Assembly: GCF_018837975.1 (NCBI RefSeq) | Contig: NZ_JAGSOY010000010.1 | Span: 40,974-104,973 of the forward strand | Length of the DNA: 64,000 nt | Direction of reading: 5' to 3' | DNA from: Zooshikella harenae | GTDB lineage: Bacteria; Pseudomonadota; Gammaproteobacteria; Pseudomonadales; Zooshikellaceae | In this document: piece by piece, positions 1-8,084 of the stretch | Position numbering within the stretch: position 1 is the stretch's first letter | Layout of the letters: every line of letters begins with the position of its first letter | Position numbers and translations under genes: made by a program | Notes under the pieces: model-generated | Seen by the model: the letters and a program-made list of their open reading frames with translations, nothing else | Databases searched by the model: none | Told to the model about the DNA's origin: nothing

Positions 1-501
1 TTCATCACCTAATTGGCGGAGTAAGAGCGCATTTTGACTACTACGAATCAGCAAGTAGTGAAAGTCCAAATCTCCTGACTGAGGGTAGTATTTTTGATGT
101 CCACCGTCTTCTAAATAGCGTCGATGGGTGTCCAGTAACCTCCTTAATTCATCCTTAGCTCGTTCAGTCATGTGTTGTGCTGCCAGACGGCAGGCAAGTC
201 CTTCTAATACTTCCCGAATTTGGTAAAGCTCGGTGAGTTGTTGATCTGAAAGACTGACCACACGTGCGCCAACATGGGCTTCTCGCAGGATTAAATGTAA
301 CCCTTCCAAACGTTGCAGTGCTTCGCGAAGTGGCCCCCTGCTACACCCATGGCGTGCAGCTAATTCCGCTTCGTTAATTTTGCTACCTGGAATTAACTGA
401 CCAGAAAGAATGGCTTGCAGTAATTCATTAAAAATTCTGGCTGAAGCTGTTTGCTTGCTATTTTCAAACAACTGGTCTGCAGGCTTATGAATACCATCCA
501 T
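1..501 (-). CDS. GntR-family (FadR/FCD type) transcriptional regulator, 3' end cut by the window edge
   Basis: Reading the minus strand from an ATG at 501-499 gives 167 uninterrupted codons to the window edge. Residues about 20-85 form a winged-helix domain with the GntR recognition signature C-S-R-G-P-L-R-E-A-L-Q-R-L-E. The following helical region (L-Y-Q-I-R-E-V-L-E-G-L-A) begins an FCD ligand-binding domain, so this is the FadR subfamily, normally about 220-240 residues. An in-frame TGA lies two codons upstream of the ATG, so no earlier start exists. A candidate operator (504-515) abuts the start codon, which suggests autorepression. The ligand is unknown. A role in propionate/methylcitrate control is possible, because GntR regulators of that type sit beside prp genes, but the needed neighbours lie outside the window. 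Confidence 0.85.
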   Translation of the reverse strand, partial: MDGIHKPADQLFENSKQTASARIFNELLQAILSGQLIPGSKINEAELAARHGCSRGPLREALQRLEGLHLILREAHVGARVVSLSDQQLTELYQIREVLEGLACRLAAQHMTERAKDELRRLLDTHRRYLEDGGHQKYYPQSGDLDFHYLLIRSSQNALLLRQLGDE

Positions 502-503
502 AC

Positions 504-515
504 ATTGTCAACAAT
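504..515. promoter_or_regulatory. Candidate GntR operator, copy 1
   Basis: The sequence ATTGTCAACAAT has 5-bp inverted arms (ATTGT/ACAAT) around a 2-bp centre, matching the TnGTnnACnA style of FadR-subfamily operators. It directly precedes the GntR start codon, and an exact reverse-complement copy lies at 567-578. The duplication within 75 bp next to a GntR gene is what makes the call; binding is inferred. Confidence 0.6.
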
Positions 516-566
516 CTTATTATTTAAAAGCAAGTTAACGTGGGAAACTGATTCAGTCAAGCCAAT

Positions 567-578
567 ATTGTTGACAAT
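567..578. promoter_or_regulatory. Candidate GntR operator, copy 2
   Basis: ATTGTTGACAAT is the exact reverse complement of the 12-mer at 504-515, with centres 63 bp (about six helical turns) apart. The spacing allows two regulator dimers on the same face of the DNA. It lies in the divergent control region between the GntR gene and the exporter gene at 803. The rest of 502-802 shows no convincing gene. Confidence 0.6.
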
Positions 579-802
579 CTACTGTATTGAATGTTCTAGC
601 ATGGCATTCATAGTGAACGTTTTTGGGGTGTATGACGCCATCTTGGCTCTGAAAGTCGCCTTTTTGGGGTGGACCTGTATCTTTCTTTGCCGCTTAATGG
701 CGCTGGTACATGTCTTGTGAATCTGGCATTATCGCTGGCCTTTTCATGAGCAATTTTGGTGATAGTGAACATACGGTTCAGTGTAAAAATTAAGGTGGGA
801 TA

Positions 803-1681
803 ATGTATTACTTGTCAGCGATTACCCTATTGTGGGCTTTTTCATTTAGTTTGATTGGGGTATATCTTGCCGGGCAAGTTGACGCTTATTTTTCTGTTCT
901 GTTAAGGATAACATTGGCCTTTTTGCTATTTATACCATTATTACGCAGGCAGTGGTTGCGGTTGGATTATATTTTGCCGTTGATGCTGATTGGTGCCATA
1001 CAGCTAGGTTTTATGTATATTTTTTACTATCAGTCCTTTTTATTACTGACGGTACCTGAAGTCTTATTATTTACCACATTAACACCTATCTATGTTGCCT
1101 TATTGTATGACATTTGGACATTAACCTTTCGGACACGTTATTTATTAGCCGCTATATTAGCTGTGTTAGGTGCTGTGGTTATTCGTTACGATAACATTAC
1201 GCAAGATTATGTATGGGGTTTTTTGTTGGTCCAAGGTGCTAATGTGTGTTTTGCCCTTGGTCAGGTCAGTTATAAAGTATTTATCCAGCGTCGTGGTCAA
1301 CATTTGCCTCAACATGCTGTCTTTGGCTGCTTTTATGCCGGAGCCTTAGTGGTTGCATTGATTGCCTGGTGGTTCTTAGGCACTGATCGTTACCCGACAA
1401 CTTCTGTGCAATGGGGAGTATTGTTGTGGTTGGGATTAGGCGCTTCTGGCTTAGGGTTCTTTTGCTGGAATAAAGGGGCTACTAAAGTGGATGTTGGCAC
1501 CTTGGCGGTTATGAATAATGCCCTCATACCTGCAGGCTTGGTCGTTAATCTGGTCATTTGGAACCATGATGCTGATGTGATTCGATTACTGCTAGGAGGA
1601 GGCATTATTCTAGTTTCGTTATTGCTGAATCATTACTGGGAAAGAAAAACACGTTTACTGTCGTGTTCATTGAGTCATTAA
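803..1681 (+). CDS. EamA/DMT-family inner-membrane transporter
   Basis: The 292-residue protein is almost entirely hydrophobic, with about ten membrane segments arranged as two EamA repeats (roughly residues 3-130 and 140-280), the normal length for this family. Its first line resembles the carboxylate/amino acid/amine exporter group of the drug/metabolite transporter superfamily. GGTGGG at 792-797, a few bases before the ATG, serves as ribosome binding site. The gene is divergent from the GntR regulator and may be controlled by it through the paired operator sites. Substrate cannot be told from sequence; amino acid or organic acid export is the usual guess. Confidence 0.85.
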   Translation: MYYLSAITLLWAFSFSLIGVYLAGQVDAYFSVLLRITLAFLLFIPLLRRQWLRLDYILPLMLIGAIQLGFMYIFYYQSFLLLTVPEVLLFTTLTPIYVALLYDIWTLTFRTRYLLAAILAVLGAVVIRYDNITQDYVWGFLLVQGANVCFALGQVSYKVFIQRRGQHLPQHAVFGCFYAGALVVALIAWWFLGTDRYPTTSVQWGVLLWLGLGASGLGFFCWNKGATKVDVGTLAVMNNALIPAGLVVNLVIWNHDADVIRLLLGGGIILVSLLLNHYWERKTRLLSCSLSH

Positions 1682-1709
1682 TTAGCTTATTATTTTGTTC
1701 TCAATTTCT

Positions 1710-1959
1710 ACCTTAACAAAAGCGATTTTCTTCTAAAGCACCTTTTTCAAAAACCTGCATAACGCACTTCAAACACGCCGTGAATCCTTCCGTGGAGGCT
1801 TGCTTACGGCATCCTTGTGGCAAACAGTTTGACGTGCGTTATCCAGCCTTTGCTTACCCGTGATGTACATTGATATACGACAGCTGTTTATTTAGTTGTG
1901 GTTGGGGATTGGTTTGCAGTGGTTGAATTTGTTTGTGAAACAGGTGCTGGAAGCATCGT
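1710..1959. repeat. Interspersed repeat of about 240 bp, copy 1
   Basis: This stretch aligns with 16524-16757. Shared blocks include the TCTAAAGCACC start, CTGCATAACGC, CGTGAATCCTTCC, GGAGGCTTG, TTATCCAGCCTTT and TTTGTGAAACAGGTG near the end. A more divergent AT-rich segment separates the last two blocks. It fills most of the gap between two convergent genes (exporter and PP-loop enzyme). No ORF with recognisable features lies in it. The internal G-C-C/G-G-C-rich palindromic block suggests a structured, non-autonomous element. Confidence 0.75.
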
Positions 1960-1960
1960 G

Positions 1961-1997
1961 GGCAGAGGCAATTACCCTGAGCCATGGAGCCTCTGCC
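1961..1997. terminator. Stem-loop at convergent gene ends
   Basis: GGCAGAGGC (1961-1969) pairs perfectly with GCCTCTGCC (1989-1997) across a 19-nt loop, immediately after the stop codon of the minus-strand PP-loop gene. There is no U tract, so it may act as an mRNA 3' end or a bidirectional barrier rather than a classical terminator. Confidence 0.4.
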
Positions 1998-1998
1998 A

Positions 1999-2730
1999 CT
2001 AAATTTTTGATAACAAAGGAGTAAGAACTCGTTTTCCCCAGTATCGTAGTTTCCCCCGCCAAGGAATTCGTCGGCTTAACCCCTCTTCTATCGTATATCG
2101 ACAAGGGTTACATGTACCACAAGGCTGTTGGTTGGTTAATGGTTCATGGCAAAACCAGGTCATTTCTAAAATATCTGAAAAACCACTCGATTCAGCTTGT
2201 TGGGCCATTTCCAATTTGGTGAGCTCAAATAAGGGAAAGCGAAAATAATGAAAGAGTTGATATTCTGGCGTATTTTTGAGTTGAGGATTGACTACCCAGT
2301 AAGGGCCATGTTCATCAGCCTGTTTAACGACATAGGGCAGCAAAACATCGTGAGCCTTGTCATCTTTGTGTATTGAGAGTTCAAGGTCATGTAAATTAAG
2401 CTGGTGAGCAAACTTAGCCAGCCACTCATATTGAGGACCAATGTATTGGCTTTTTAAAATGTCATCATAACTCTCAATTAAAGTATCAACCGATTCCACG
2501 TCATTAGCGGCTCGAAATACAGTGGGTGATAATCGTTTAGCGCTATCAGGCCACTTGTGCTGTATGGCTCGCTTTATTCGGGTCATTGTTGATAGCTCAA
2601 TGCCTGTTGATGTACGGTCAGTATTGAGAATGTAGTATGGCACGACAGGTGCCGCTTTGTTGATGAGTAGATCTAATAACCGAAATGTGGAATCCCAGCC
2701 ACCTGTCCAGAGCACATGATAGATAGCCAT
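1999..2730 (-). CDS. QueC-like PP-loop ATP-pyrophosphatase family protein
   Basis: The 243-residue protein begins with a PP-loop (T-G-G-W-D-S-T, residues 9-15) that binds ATP for adenylation chemistry. Near its C-terminus it has four cysteines (C194, C204, C207, C210, spaced C-x9-C-x2-C-x2-C) like the zinc site of QueC, the 7-cyano-7-deazaguanine synthase. The loop differs from the QueC consensus (SGGLDS), with Trp in place of Leu. No queD, queE or other deazapurine gene is nearby, so it is either a divergent QueC or a paralogue that modifies another carboxylate. AAGGA upstream of the ATG is a good ribosome binding site. Cytoplasmic; it appears to be monocistronic. Confidence 0.7.
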   Translation of the reverse strand: MAIYHVLWTGGWDSTFRLLDLLINKAAPVVPYYILNTDRTSTGIELSTMTRIKRAIQHKWPDSAKRLSPTVFRAANDVESVDTLIESYDDILKSQYIGPQYEWLAKFAHQLNLHDLELSIHKDDKAHDVLLPYVVKQADEHGPYWVVNPQLKNTPEYQLFHYFRFPLFELTKLEMAQQAESSGFSDILEMTWFCHEPLTNQQPCGTCNPCRYTIEEGLSRRIPWRGKLRYWGKRVLTPLLSKI

Positions 2731-3279
2731 AATGAATGAGTCCTTTTTAGGTAAACGCTGTTGCTTTTATAAAGCATTGTAAATGACTGGCTCTAAGAGC
2801 GGTGACAATTTTTATTAATTCTGTGTGGTAAAAAAAAGACAGTTTAGTTTTTTTGACTAACTCACGAATTATCCTGTGAAACTTCTTACCTTTAATTCTT
2901 TGCCTTTTATACGTGCCAGGATTTTTTGCACGTTTGATAGATTTTTACCCATGAATTTAATTACACAACACATTGTGTTTGATGCTGCTTGCGAAAACTT
3001 CGTGATCACTTTTGCGAATTTTTGTTTTTTGATAGGTGTATTTTGTAACTGTGTTATGTGTCGCGTTTTATTTTATGTTATTTCGTTAATTTAGGTAAAA
3101 ACGACTGCAAAAAGCAGCATATTTTGTGTGTTTTTAACCGTTTTGATGCAGCTTGTCACATTTAATTACAAAACAAATTAACACACTGTTATACGACAAA
3201 TTTTTAGCAAGTATTACCTTTGGCAGTTTTTGCCTGGTAAAGCATTTTGCATAATTAATGGGTAAAGAAGGTTTACACT
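2731..3279. other. AT-rich intergenic region upstream of the secreted protease
   Basis: This 549-bp gap separates two divergent genes. A 72-codon reading frame (2876-3094) lies within it, but it is Phe/Cys-rich, has no ribosome binding site and looks spurious. The length and T-rich composition fit a regulated control region for the protease gene. No clear operator or promoter was identified. Confidence 0.5.
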
Positions 3280-5301
3280 ATGAAGTTTAAGCAGCAGATC
3301 TTGACAGGTCTGGCTGTGGCGTCACTCGCCTCAGCTCAGGCAATGGCTGCAACCACGCTGGATGTACTGGTTGTTTATCCTACAGGTAATGTAGGCACTA
3401 AGGATATTAAATCCCTTGCCACAACGTTTGTTGAGTATGCTAACCAAGCATATATAAATAGCGGTGCAAATGTTCAGTTACGGCTTGTGGGTGTGAAGCC
3501 GCTTAGTCGTAGTTATGGTGCTGTTAGTGAGTATGCATTAAATAACATTACACGAGACAGTGAAGCTGCTCGGCTAAGACAACAATATGGTGCAGACTTT
3601 GTTAGTTATGTAGCACCACGTAATGGTGGACTTTGTGGTATTGCTTGGGTGCCTCAAGGTCGGAATGGACAATTTAATCGTGGAGCTGGAAACCAAGCTT
3701 ATAGTGTCGTAGCTTCTAACTGTGGCCTGAGTGTATTTGCCCATGAGTTAGGTCATAACATGAGCTTGGGGCATGGCTTGAAACAACAAAGCAATGGTGG
3801 TATCTGGAACTGGGCACGAGGCTATGGTGTGAATGGTTCATTTACCACAGTCATGGCCTATCCTCATGTTTATAATGCCAGAGGTCTGCAGTATTTCTCC
3901 AACCCCCGCATTCGTAAATGTAATAATCAGGTATGCGGAATTGATAAAAGCCGGTCAGATGGTGCGGATTCTGTTACTAACTTAAATGCTGTTGCAGCAC
4001 AAATGGCTGAATGGATGCCCACCAAGGTCAGTAATCCAAACCCTAACCCCAATCCTAACCCCAATCCGACAGATCCAACGGACCCAACAGATCCCGGTTG
4101 GCCTGACCCTGATGGGCCTAAGCCAGATCCTAATGGTCCCGGTTGGCCTGACCCTGATTCTCCTAATCCAGATCCAACCGATCCTACAGACCCAACCGAT
4201 CCTACAGACCCAACCGATCCTACAGACCCAACCGATCCTACAGACCCAACCGATCCTACAGACCCAACCGATCCAGGCTGGCCTGATCCTGATAAGCCAG
4301 ATAACCCAGACCAACCTAAACCAGGTACGTGTGATAAGCCTCAGCTTAAAAAGAGCTTAGTGAAATCACCTGACTTTAATAGTCTTGATGGGTGGAGCAC
4401 ATTTAAAAATAATTCAGTTAACCTTGCACAAAAACAGATTGAAGTAAATTGTGGTACAGATAACCTGTTACACGTTAAGGGTCGATCTGCTTACTATGAT
4501 GGTGCTATCCAAGATATTACTGAAAGCTTAAAGTCAGCGGGTGATATCACGGCAACTGAGTTTGAATTGAGTTTGAATATGCAGTTAGCTGCAAAATCTC
4601 AAGTGCGTGATAATGCCAGTGTTGTACTACAAATTGAGAATGATCTAGGCATTCAGTATCAAACACTTGCCCATAAGTCCATTACCTCAAATGAAGCGAC
4701 TAAAATTACCACTAAATTTAAGGTCGAAACATTTGGTAAGGTCAAAAAGGTTAAATTACTGATCTTTGGACCAAAAGAGGGTGTGGATTTCTACGCAGAT
4801 GAAGTCTTGCTGACTAAGGCTGGTGAACAGCCAGGACAGGATGATAAGCAAGTGATTAATCATAGTTTTGAAAATGATAATCAAGGTTGGAAGCCTTACT
4901 TCGGTTTGAAAAAAGCAACCCGTACCACGGCATCGGCTAACGCGGGTAATTATAGCTTGTCACTCACTGGACGTGATAAGTGGTATGCAGGTATTTACTT
5001 GAATGTCCGAGGCTCACTGGAAAGTGGTAAAACCTATAAGTACAGTTTTGATACACGCCTGGCAGATAGCGTCAAAGAAGAACAGTATGTTGATATGCAA
5101 CTGTTTTACGAGGATGACGATGGCGCTCACTGGACGCGTGTTAAGTATGAAACCATACCTGCAAATAAACAGTGGATGAGCATTAGTGGTGACTTTTCTT
5201 ACCAAGCAAAAGGTAAGGTTAAGCGTGCCTTCTTATTTGTCTTCGGGCCTAAATCAGGTAATGATTTCTTAGTAGACAATATCCAGTTTAAGCGACAGTA
5301 A
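3280..5301 (+). CDS. Secreted reprolysin-like zinc metalloprotease with Pro/Asp/Thr linker and two C-terminal CBM-like domains
   Basis: Residues 1-23 are a signal peptide ending in A-Q-A-M-A. The catalytic domain (about 24-245) carries the metzincin zinc site H155-E-L-G-H159-N-M-S-L-G-H165 and a following Met-turn (V-M192-A-Y), the arrangement of M12B/reprolysin-like peptidases. Residues about 250-350 are a low-complexity Asn-Pro, Thr-Asp-Pro and Gly-Trp-Pro linker. Two tandem modules of about 150 residues follow (about 360-520 and 525-673); both end in a similar F-G-P-K-x-G-x-D-F motif and resemble CBM4/9-type beta-sandwiches. The architecture suggests an exported protease tethered to glycan or extracellular matrix. 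A strong terminator follows. The carbohydrate-binding assignment is less certain than the protease assignment. Confidence 0.85.
   Translation: MKFKQQILTGLAVASLASAQAMAATTLDVLVVYPTGNVGTKDIKSLATTFVEYANQAYINSGANVQLRLVGVKPLSRSYGAVSEYALNNITRDSEAARLRQQYGADFVSYVAPRNGGLCGIAWVPQGRNGQFNRGAGNQAYSVVASNCGLSVFAHELGHNMSLGHGLKQQSNGGIWNWARGYGVNGSFTTVMAYPHVYNARGLQYFSNPRIRKCNNQVCGIDKSRSDGADSVTNLNAVAAQMAEWMPTKVSNPNPNPNPNPNPTDPTDPTDPGWPDPDGPKPDPNGPGWPDPDSPNPDPTDPTDPTDPTDPTDPTDPTDPTDPTDPTDPTDPGWPDPDKPDNPDQPKPGTCDKPQLKKSLVKSPDFNSLDGWSTFKNNSVNLAQKQIEVNCGTDNLLHVKGRSAYYDGAIQDITESLKSAGDITATEFELSLNMQLAAKSQVRDNASVVLQIENDLGIQYQTLAHKSITSNEATKITTKFKVETFGKVKKVKLLIFGPKEGVDFYADEVLLTKAGEQPGQDDKQVINHSFENDNQGWKPYFGLKKATRTTASANAGNYSLSLTGRDKWYAGIYLNVRGSLESGKTYKYSFDTRLADSVKEEQYVDMQLFYEDDDGAHWTRVKYETIPANKQWMSISGDFSYQAKGKVKRAFLFVFGPKSGNDFLVDNIQFKRQ
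4174..4272 (+). repeat. In-frame 18-bp tandem repeat in the protease linker
   Basis: The unit CCAACCGATCCTACAGAC occurs five times in perfect tandem, plus half a unit, encoding Pro-Thr-Asp-Pro-Thr-Asp. The copies are identical at synonymous positions, which indicates recent expansion. Slippage here would change linker length in steps of six residues without breaking the frame. Confidence 0.9.
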
Positions 5302-5333
5302 CAGTGTAAAATAAAACAAAGTGTCTAATCATT

Positions 5334-5360
5334 AAGGCGGGAATTATTCCCGCCTTTTTT
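5334..5360 (+). terminator. Rho-independent terminator of the protease gene
   Basis: AAGGCGGGAA (5334-5343) pairs perfectly with TTCCCGCCTT (5347-5356) around a TTA loop and runs into T5355-T5360. It lies 33 bases after the protease stop codon. Confidence 0.9.
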
Positions 5361-5381
5361 GTATATTGCTATCGTAGTTGA

Positions 5382-6272
5382 TCACTCAAGTAACGCAGCG
5401 CCTATCGCTCCCGCCCAGTCTCCAAAAACGGGTGGAAGCAATGGGGTGACAGGTGGTTTTAATGTGTAATTTGCCCAATGTTGAGGAACAGCTTGATAGA
5501 GTTCCTGTATGGTTGACATTCCACCACCCAACACAATACAGGTTGGGTCAAAAGTATGAATGATGGTCGCTAGACCATGGGCAAGATAATGGGTATAACG
5601 ACCAAATACATCACATGCTGTTTTTTCTTGGTTACGATACCGAGTAATAATCGCTGGAGCATCAAGTTGTTCTCCAGTGTGTTGAAAATACAGCTGTGAA
5701 AAGCCAGATCCTGATAAATAAGTATCTATACAACCCCGTTGACCGCACTGACATGTAAGTTGTTGTTCAATCGGAATTAATGATAAGTCTGGCAGCGGGT
5801 TATGCCCCCACTCCCCTGCTAAGTTTTGAGCGCCAGACCATAATGTGCGATTTGGTAACACCCAGGCACCACCTACACCTGTGCCTAACACCGCAGTAAA
5901 CATGACCTCATTTTTACCCAGTTGATGACCATGAGCTTGAGCAAGTGCAAAACAATTTGCATCATTTTCGATAGAGAATGGTTGTGGTATGTACTTTTTA
6001 AATAACGTTTCAATAGGCTGTTGATTAATCGCCCCCATATTACTGGCATTAAGCACACCTTGCTCATTTACAACCCCCGGAATGCCTATACCTATATGGG
6101 TTAAAGTACCTGTCTTGGTTATCGCTTGTTGAATAAGTTGATTAATACATAACAGAAAGTCATTTAGGTTCTGTTTGGGGGTGGGGGTGGATATTTGCCA
6201 AAGGATATCCAGCTCTGGTGAAATGACGGTAGCCGCTATTTTCGTACCACCAATATCAAGACCTAGGCGCAA
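5382..6272 (-). CDS. ROK-family sugar kinase (fructokinase/Mak-like)
   Basis: This 296-residue protein has the ROK signature set: an N-terminal phosphate-binding D-I-G-G-T-K, the catalytic E-N-D-A-N-C segment, G-T-G-V-G-G, the G-E-W-G-H-N-P-L-P stretch, and the zinc motif C-Q-C-G-Q-R-G-C-I-D. The length is typical of single-domain ROK kinases. G-E-W-G-H-N-P-L-P is as in E. coli fructokinase Mak, which makes fructose or mannose the favoured substrate; NagK-type N-acetylglucosamine kinase is the main alternative. There is no ROK-type DNA-binding N-terminus, so it is an enzyme and not a repressor. It lies downstream of asnS on the same strand, separated by a stem-loop. Confidence 0.85.
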   Translation of the reverse strand: MRLGLDIGGTKIAATVISPELDILWQISTPTPKQNLNDFLLCINQLIQQAITKTGTLTHIGIGIPGVVNEQGVLNASNMGAINQQPIETLFKKYIPQPFSIENDANCFALAQAHGHQLGKNEVMFTAVLGTGVGGAWVLPNRTLWSGAQNLAGEWGHNPLPDLSLIPIEQQLTCQCGQRGCIDTYLSGSGFSQLYFQHTGEQLDAPAIITRYRNQEKTACDVFGRYTHYLAHGLATIIHTFDPTCIVLGGGMSTIQELYQAVPQHWANYTLKPPVTPLLPPVFGDWAGAIGAALLE

Positions 6273-6345
6273 ACATCACCTCCTAACCACGTTGATGGTT
6301 TTTACACTGCTAACTTTGTGCTTTGTAGCTTGCTGGTTATAGTGG

Positions 6346-6375
6346 CTAAGGGCTATTTAAGTGGATAGCCCTTAG
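6346..6375. terminator. Perfect 11-bp stem-loop between asnS and the ROK kinase gene
   Basis: CTAAGGGCTAT (6346-6356) pairs perfectly with ATAGCCCTTAG (6365-6375) around an 8-nt loop, in the 3' region of asnS. There is no U tract in either direction, so it may be a processing or stability element or a weak terminator. Confidence 0.45.
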
Positions 6376-6429
6376 GTTGTGCTAACTTAGCAATTTACTG
6401 GTTTTACATGATATTTCATACAACGAGTG

Positions 6430-7830
6430 CTAGAAATCTGCATTACGGCGGGTTCTTGGGAAAGGAATAACATCCCGTACATTAGCTACACCCGTTATAT
6501 ACGATACCAGACGTTCTAAGCCAAGGCCGAATCCAGCATGAGGTACAGTGCCATAGCGACGTAAATCGCGATACCAACTATAGTCCTCTTTATCCAGCTC
6601 CATTTCTTCTAAACGATGATCCAGTACATTTAGACGCTCTTCCCGTTGCGATCCACCAATGATTTCACCAATGCCAGGAGCCAGAATATCCATGGCCGCG
6701 ACAGTTTTTTGGTCATCATTAAGGCGCATATAAAAGGCTTTGATTTCTTTGGGGTAATTGACTACGGCAACAGGCCTACCAATGTGTTCTTCACTGATAT
6801 AGCGTTCATGTTCAGTTTGTAAATCAATACCCCAGCTTACAGGATGCTCAAATTGCTTGCCTGACTTTTGTAAAATATCAATGGCATCTGTGTAATCCAC
6901 GCGGGCAAAGTCATGATTGATGATATGTTCAAGTCGGCTAATGGCTGTTTTTTCAACCCGTTGAGCAAAGAAGGCCATATCATCAGCACATTCTGTTAAT
7001 ACACAACGGAAAACGTACTTCAGAAGATCTTCAGCTAAATCTATCAAGTCATTGATATCTGCAAATGCGATTTCTGGCTCTATCATCCAGAACTCAGCAA
7101 GGTGCCGACTGGTGTTTGAATTTTCCGCACGAAACGTGGGGCCAAAGGTATACACTTTTGACATCGCTAGACAATAAGCTTCTAAGTTTAATTGCCCTGA
7201 TACAGTCAAAAAGCTTTCTTTACCAAAGAAGTCTTGAGAGTAGTCAATGGCACCAGATTCGGTTCGAGGCAAGTTGGCTAAGTCCAGAGAGCTGACGCGA
7301 AACATCTCCCCTGCTCCCTCGCAGTCGCTGGCGGTGATGATAGGCGTATGAATCCAACAATACCCATTCTCATTAAAGAAACGGTGAACAGCTTGCGATA
7401 TGCAATTTCGAACACGAGTCACAGCACCAATTAAGTTAGTACGGGGACGCAGGTGAGCAACCTCGCGTAAAAACTCTACTGTGTGACGCTTGGGCTGCAT
7501 AGGATAGGTATCAGGATTATCAACCCAGCCGATAATTTCAAGTTTAGAAATTTGAATTTCATAGGCTTGACCTTTCCCTTGGGAAGCAACCAAAGTTCCT
7601 GTTGCGGAAATTGAGCAGCCACTGGTGATTTTAGTTATTTCTTGCTCAAAATTAGGCAACTCTTGAGGTACAACTAACTGAATAGGGTCAAAGCAAGAGC
7701 CATCATGTAATGCAATAAAAGCAATACCCGCTTTTGACTCACGTTTTGTTCTGACCCATCCTTGAACACTGACTTCACTACCTTCAGGGCTCAAGCCTGC
7801 TAATAGCGATTTGACGGAACTGAATGTCAT
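6430..7830 (-). CDS. asnS: Asparaginyl-tRNA synthetase
   Basis: This 466-residue class IIb synthetase charges tRNA-Asn in the cytoplasm. The N-terminal OB-fold anticodon domain (about 1-110, [11 protein letters not shown]) is followed by class II motifs: motif 2 (F-R-A-E-N-S) and motif 3 (G-F-G-L-G-L-E-R-L). The protein ends with the family's usual R-T-R-R-N-A-D-F. Length matches E. coli AsnS (466). AAGGAG lies suitably upstream of the ATG. It faces the aer homologue divergently across a gap of about 250 bases. Confidence 0.97.
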   Translation of the reverse strand: MTFSSVKSLLAGLSPEGSEVSVQGWVRTKRESKAGIAFIALHDGSCFDPIQLVVPQELPNFEQEITKITSGCSISATGTLVASQGKGQAYEIQISKLEIIGWVDNPDTYPMQPKRHTVEFLREVAHLRPRTNLIGAVTRVRNCISQAVHRFFNENGYCWIHTPIITASDCEGAGEMFRVSSLDLANLPRTESGAIDYSQDFFGKESFLTVSGQLNLEAYCLAMSKVYTFGPTFRAENSNTSRHLAEFWMIEPEIAFADINDLIDLAEDLLKYVFRCVLTECADDMAFFAQRVEKTAISRLEHIINHDFARVDYTDAIDILQKSGKQFEHPVSWGIDLQTEHERYISEEHIGRPVAVVNYPKEIKAFYMRLNDDQKTVAAMDILAPGIGEIIGGSQREERLNVLDHRLEEMELDKEDYSWYRDLRRYGTVPHAGFGLGLERLVSYITGVANVRDVIPFPRTRRNADF

Positions 7831-8084
7831 AAATAAGCGGCTCCTTAGCGGTTAAGTTATAACCTGTGGTGTATCGATGACTAATATCATTCACATCACG
7901 AGGCTATCAATTAAATATGTGCTTTGAATATACGTTATAGAAAAAGGCTATAAGTTTACTCTAGATTGAGCAAAAACGGGCATTTTAGCGAATAAGAATT
8001 AAATCGTCGCGACTTGTTTTAGCGAAGTGGCTGTCATTGGTCTTTAATTAGACAGTAACATTATGTGGGTTGCGGGGGTATGCT

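Noticed and set aside
451..720. 89-codon plus-strand frame
   Set aside because: It overlaps the GntR gene and its operators, has no ribosome site and looks like chance hydrophobic translation of an AT-rich control region.
2876..3094. 72-codon plus-strand frame upstream of the protease
   Set aside because: Phe/Cys-rich, no ribosome site, no recognisable domain; T-rich intergenic sequence.
3982..4360. Frames on both strands across the protease linker
   Set aside because: They are shadows of the tandem repeat, giving Trp/Arg or Gln/Pro repeats with no independent evidence.
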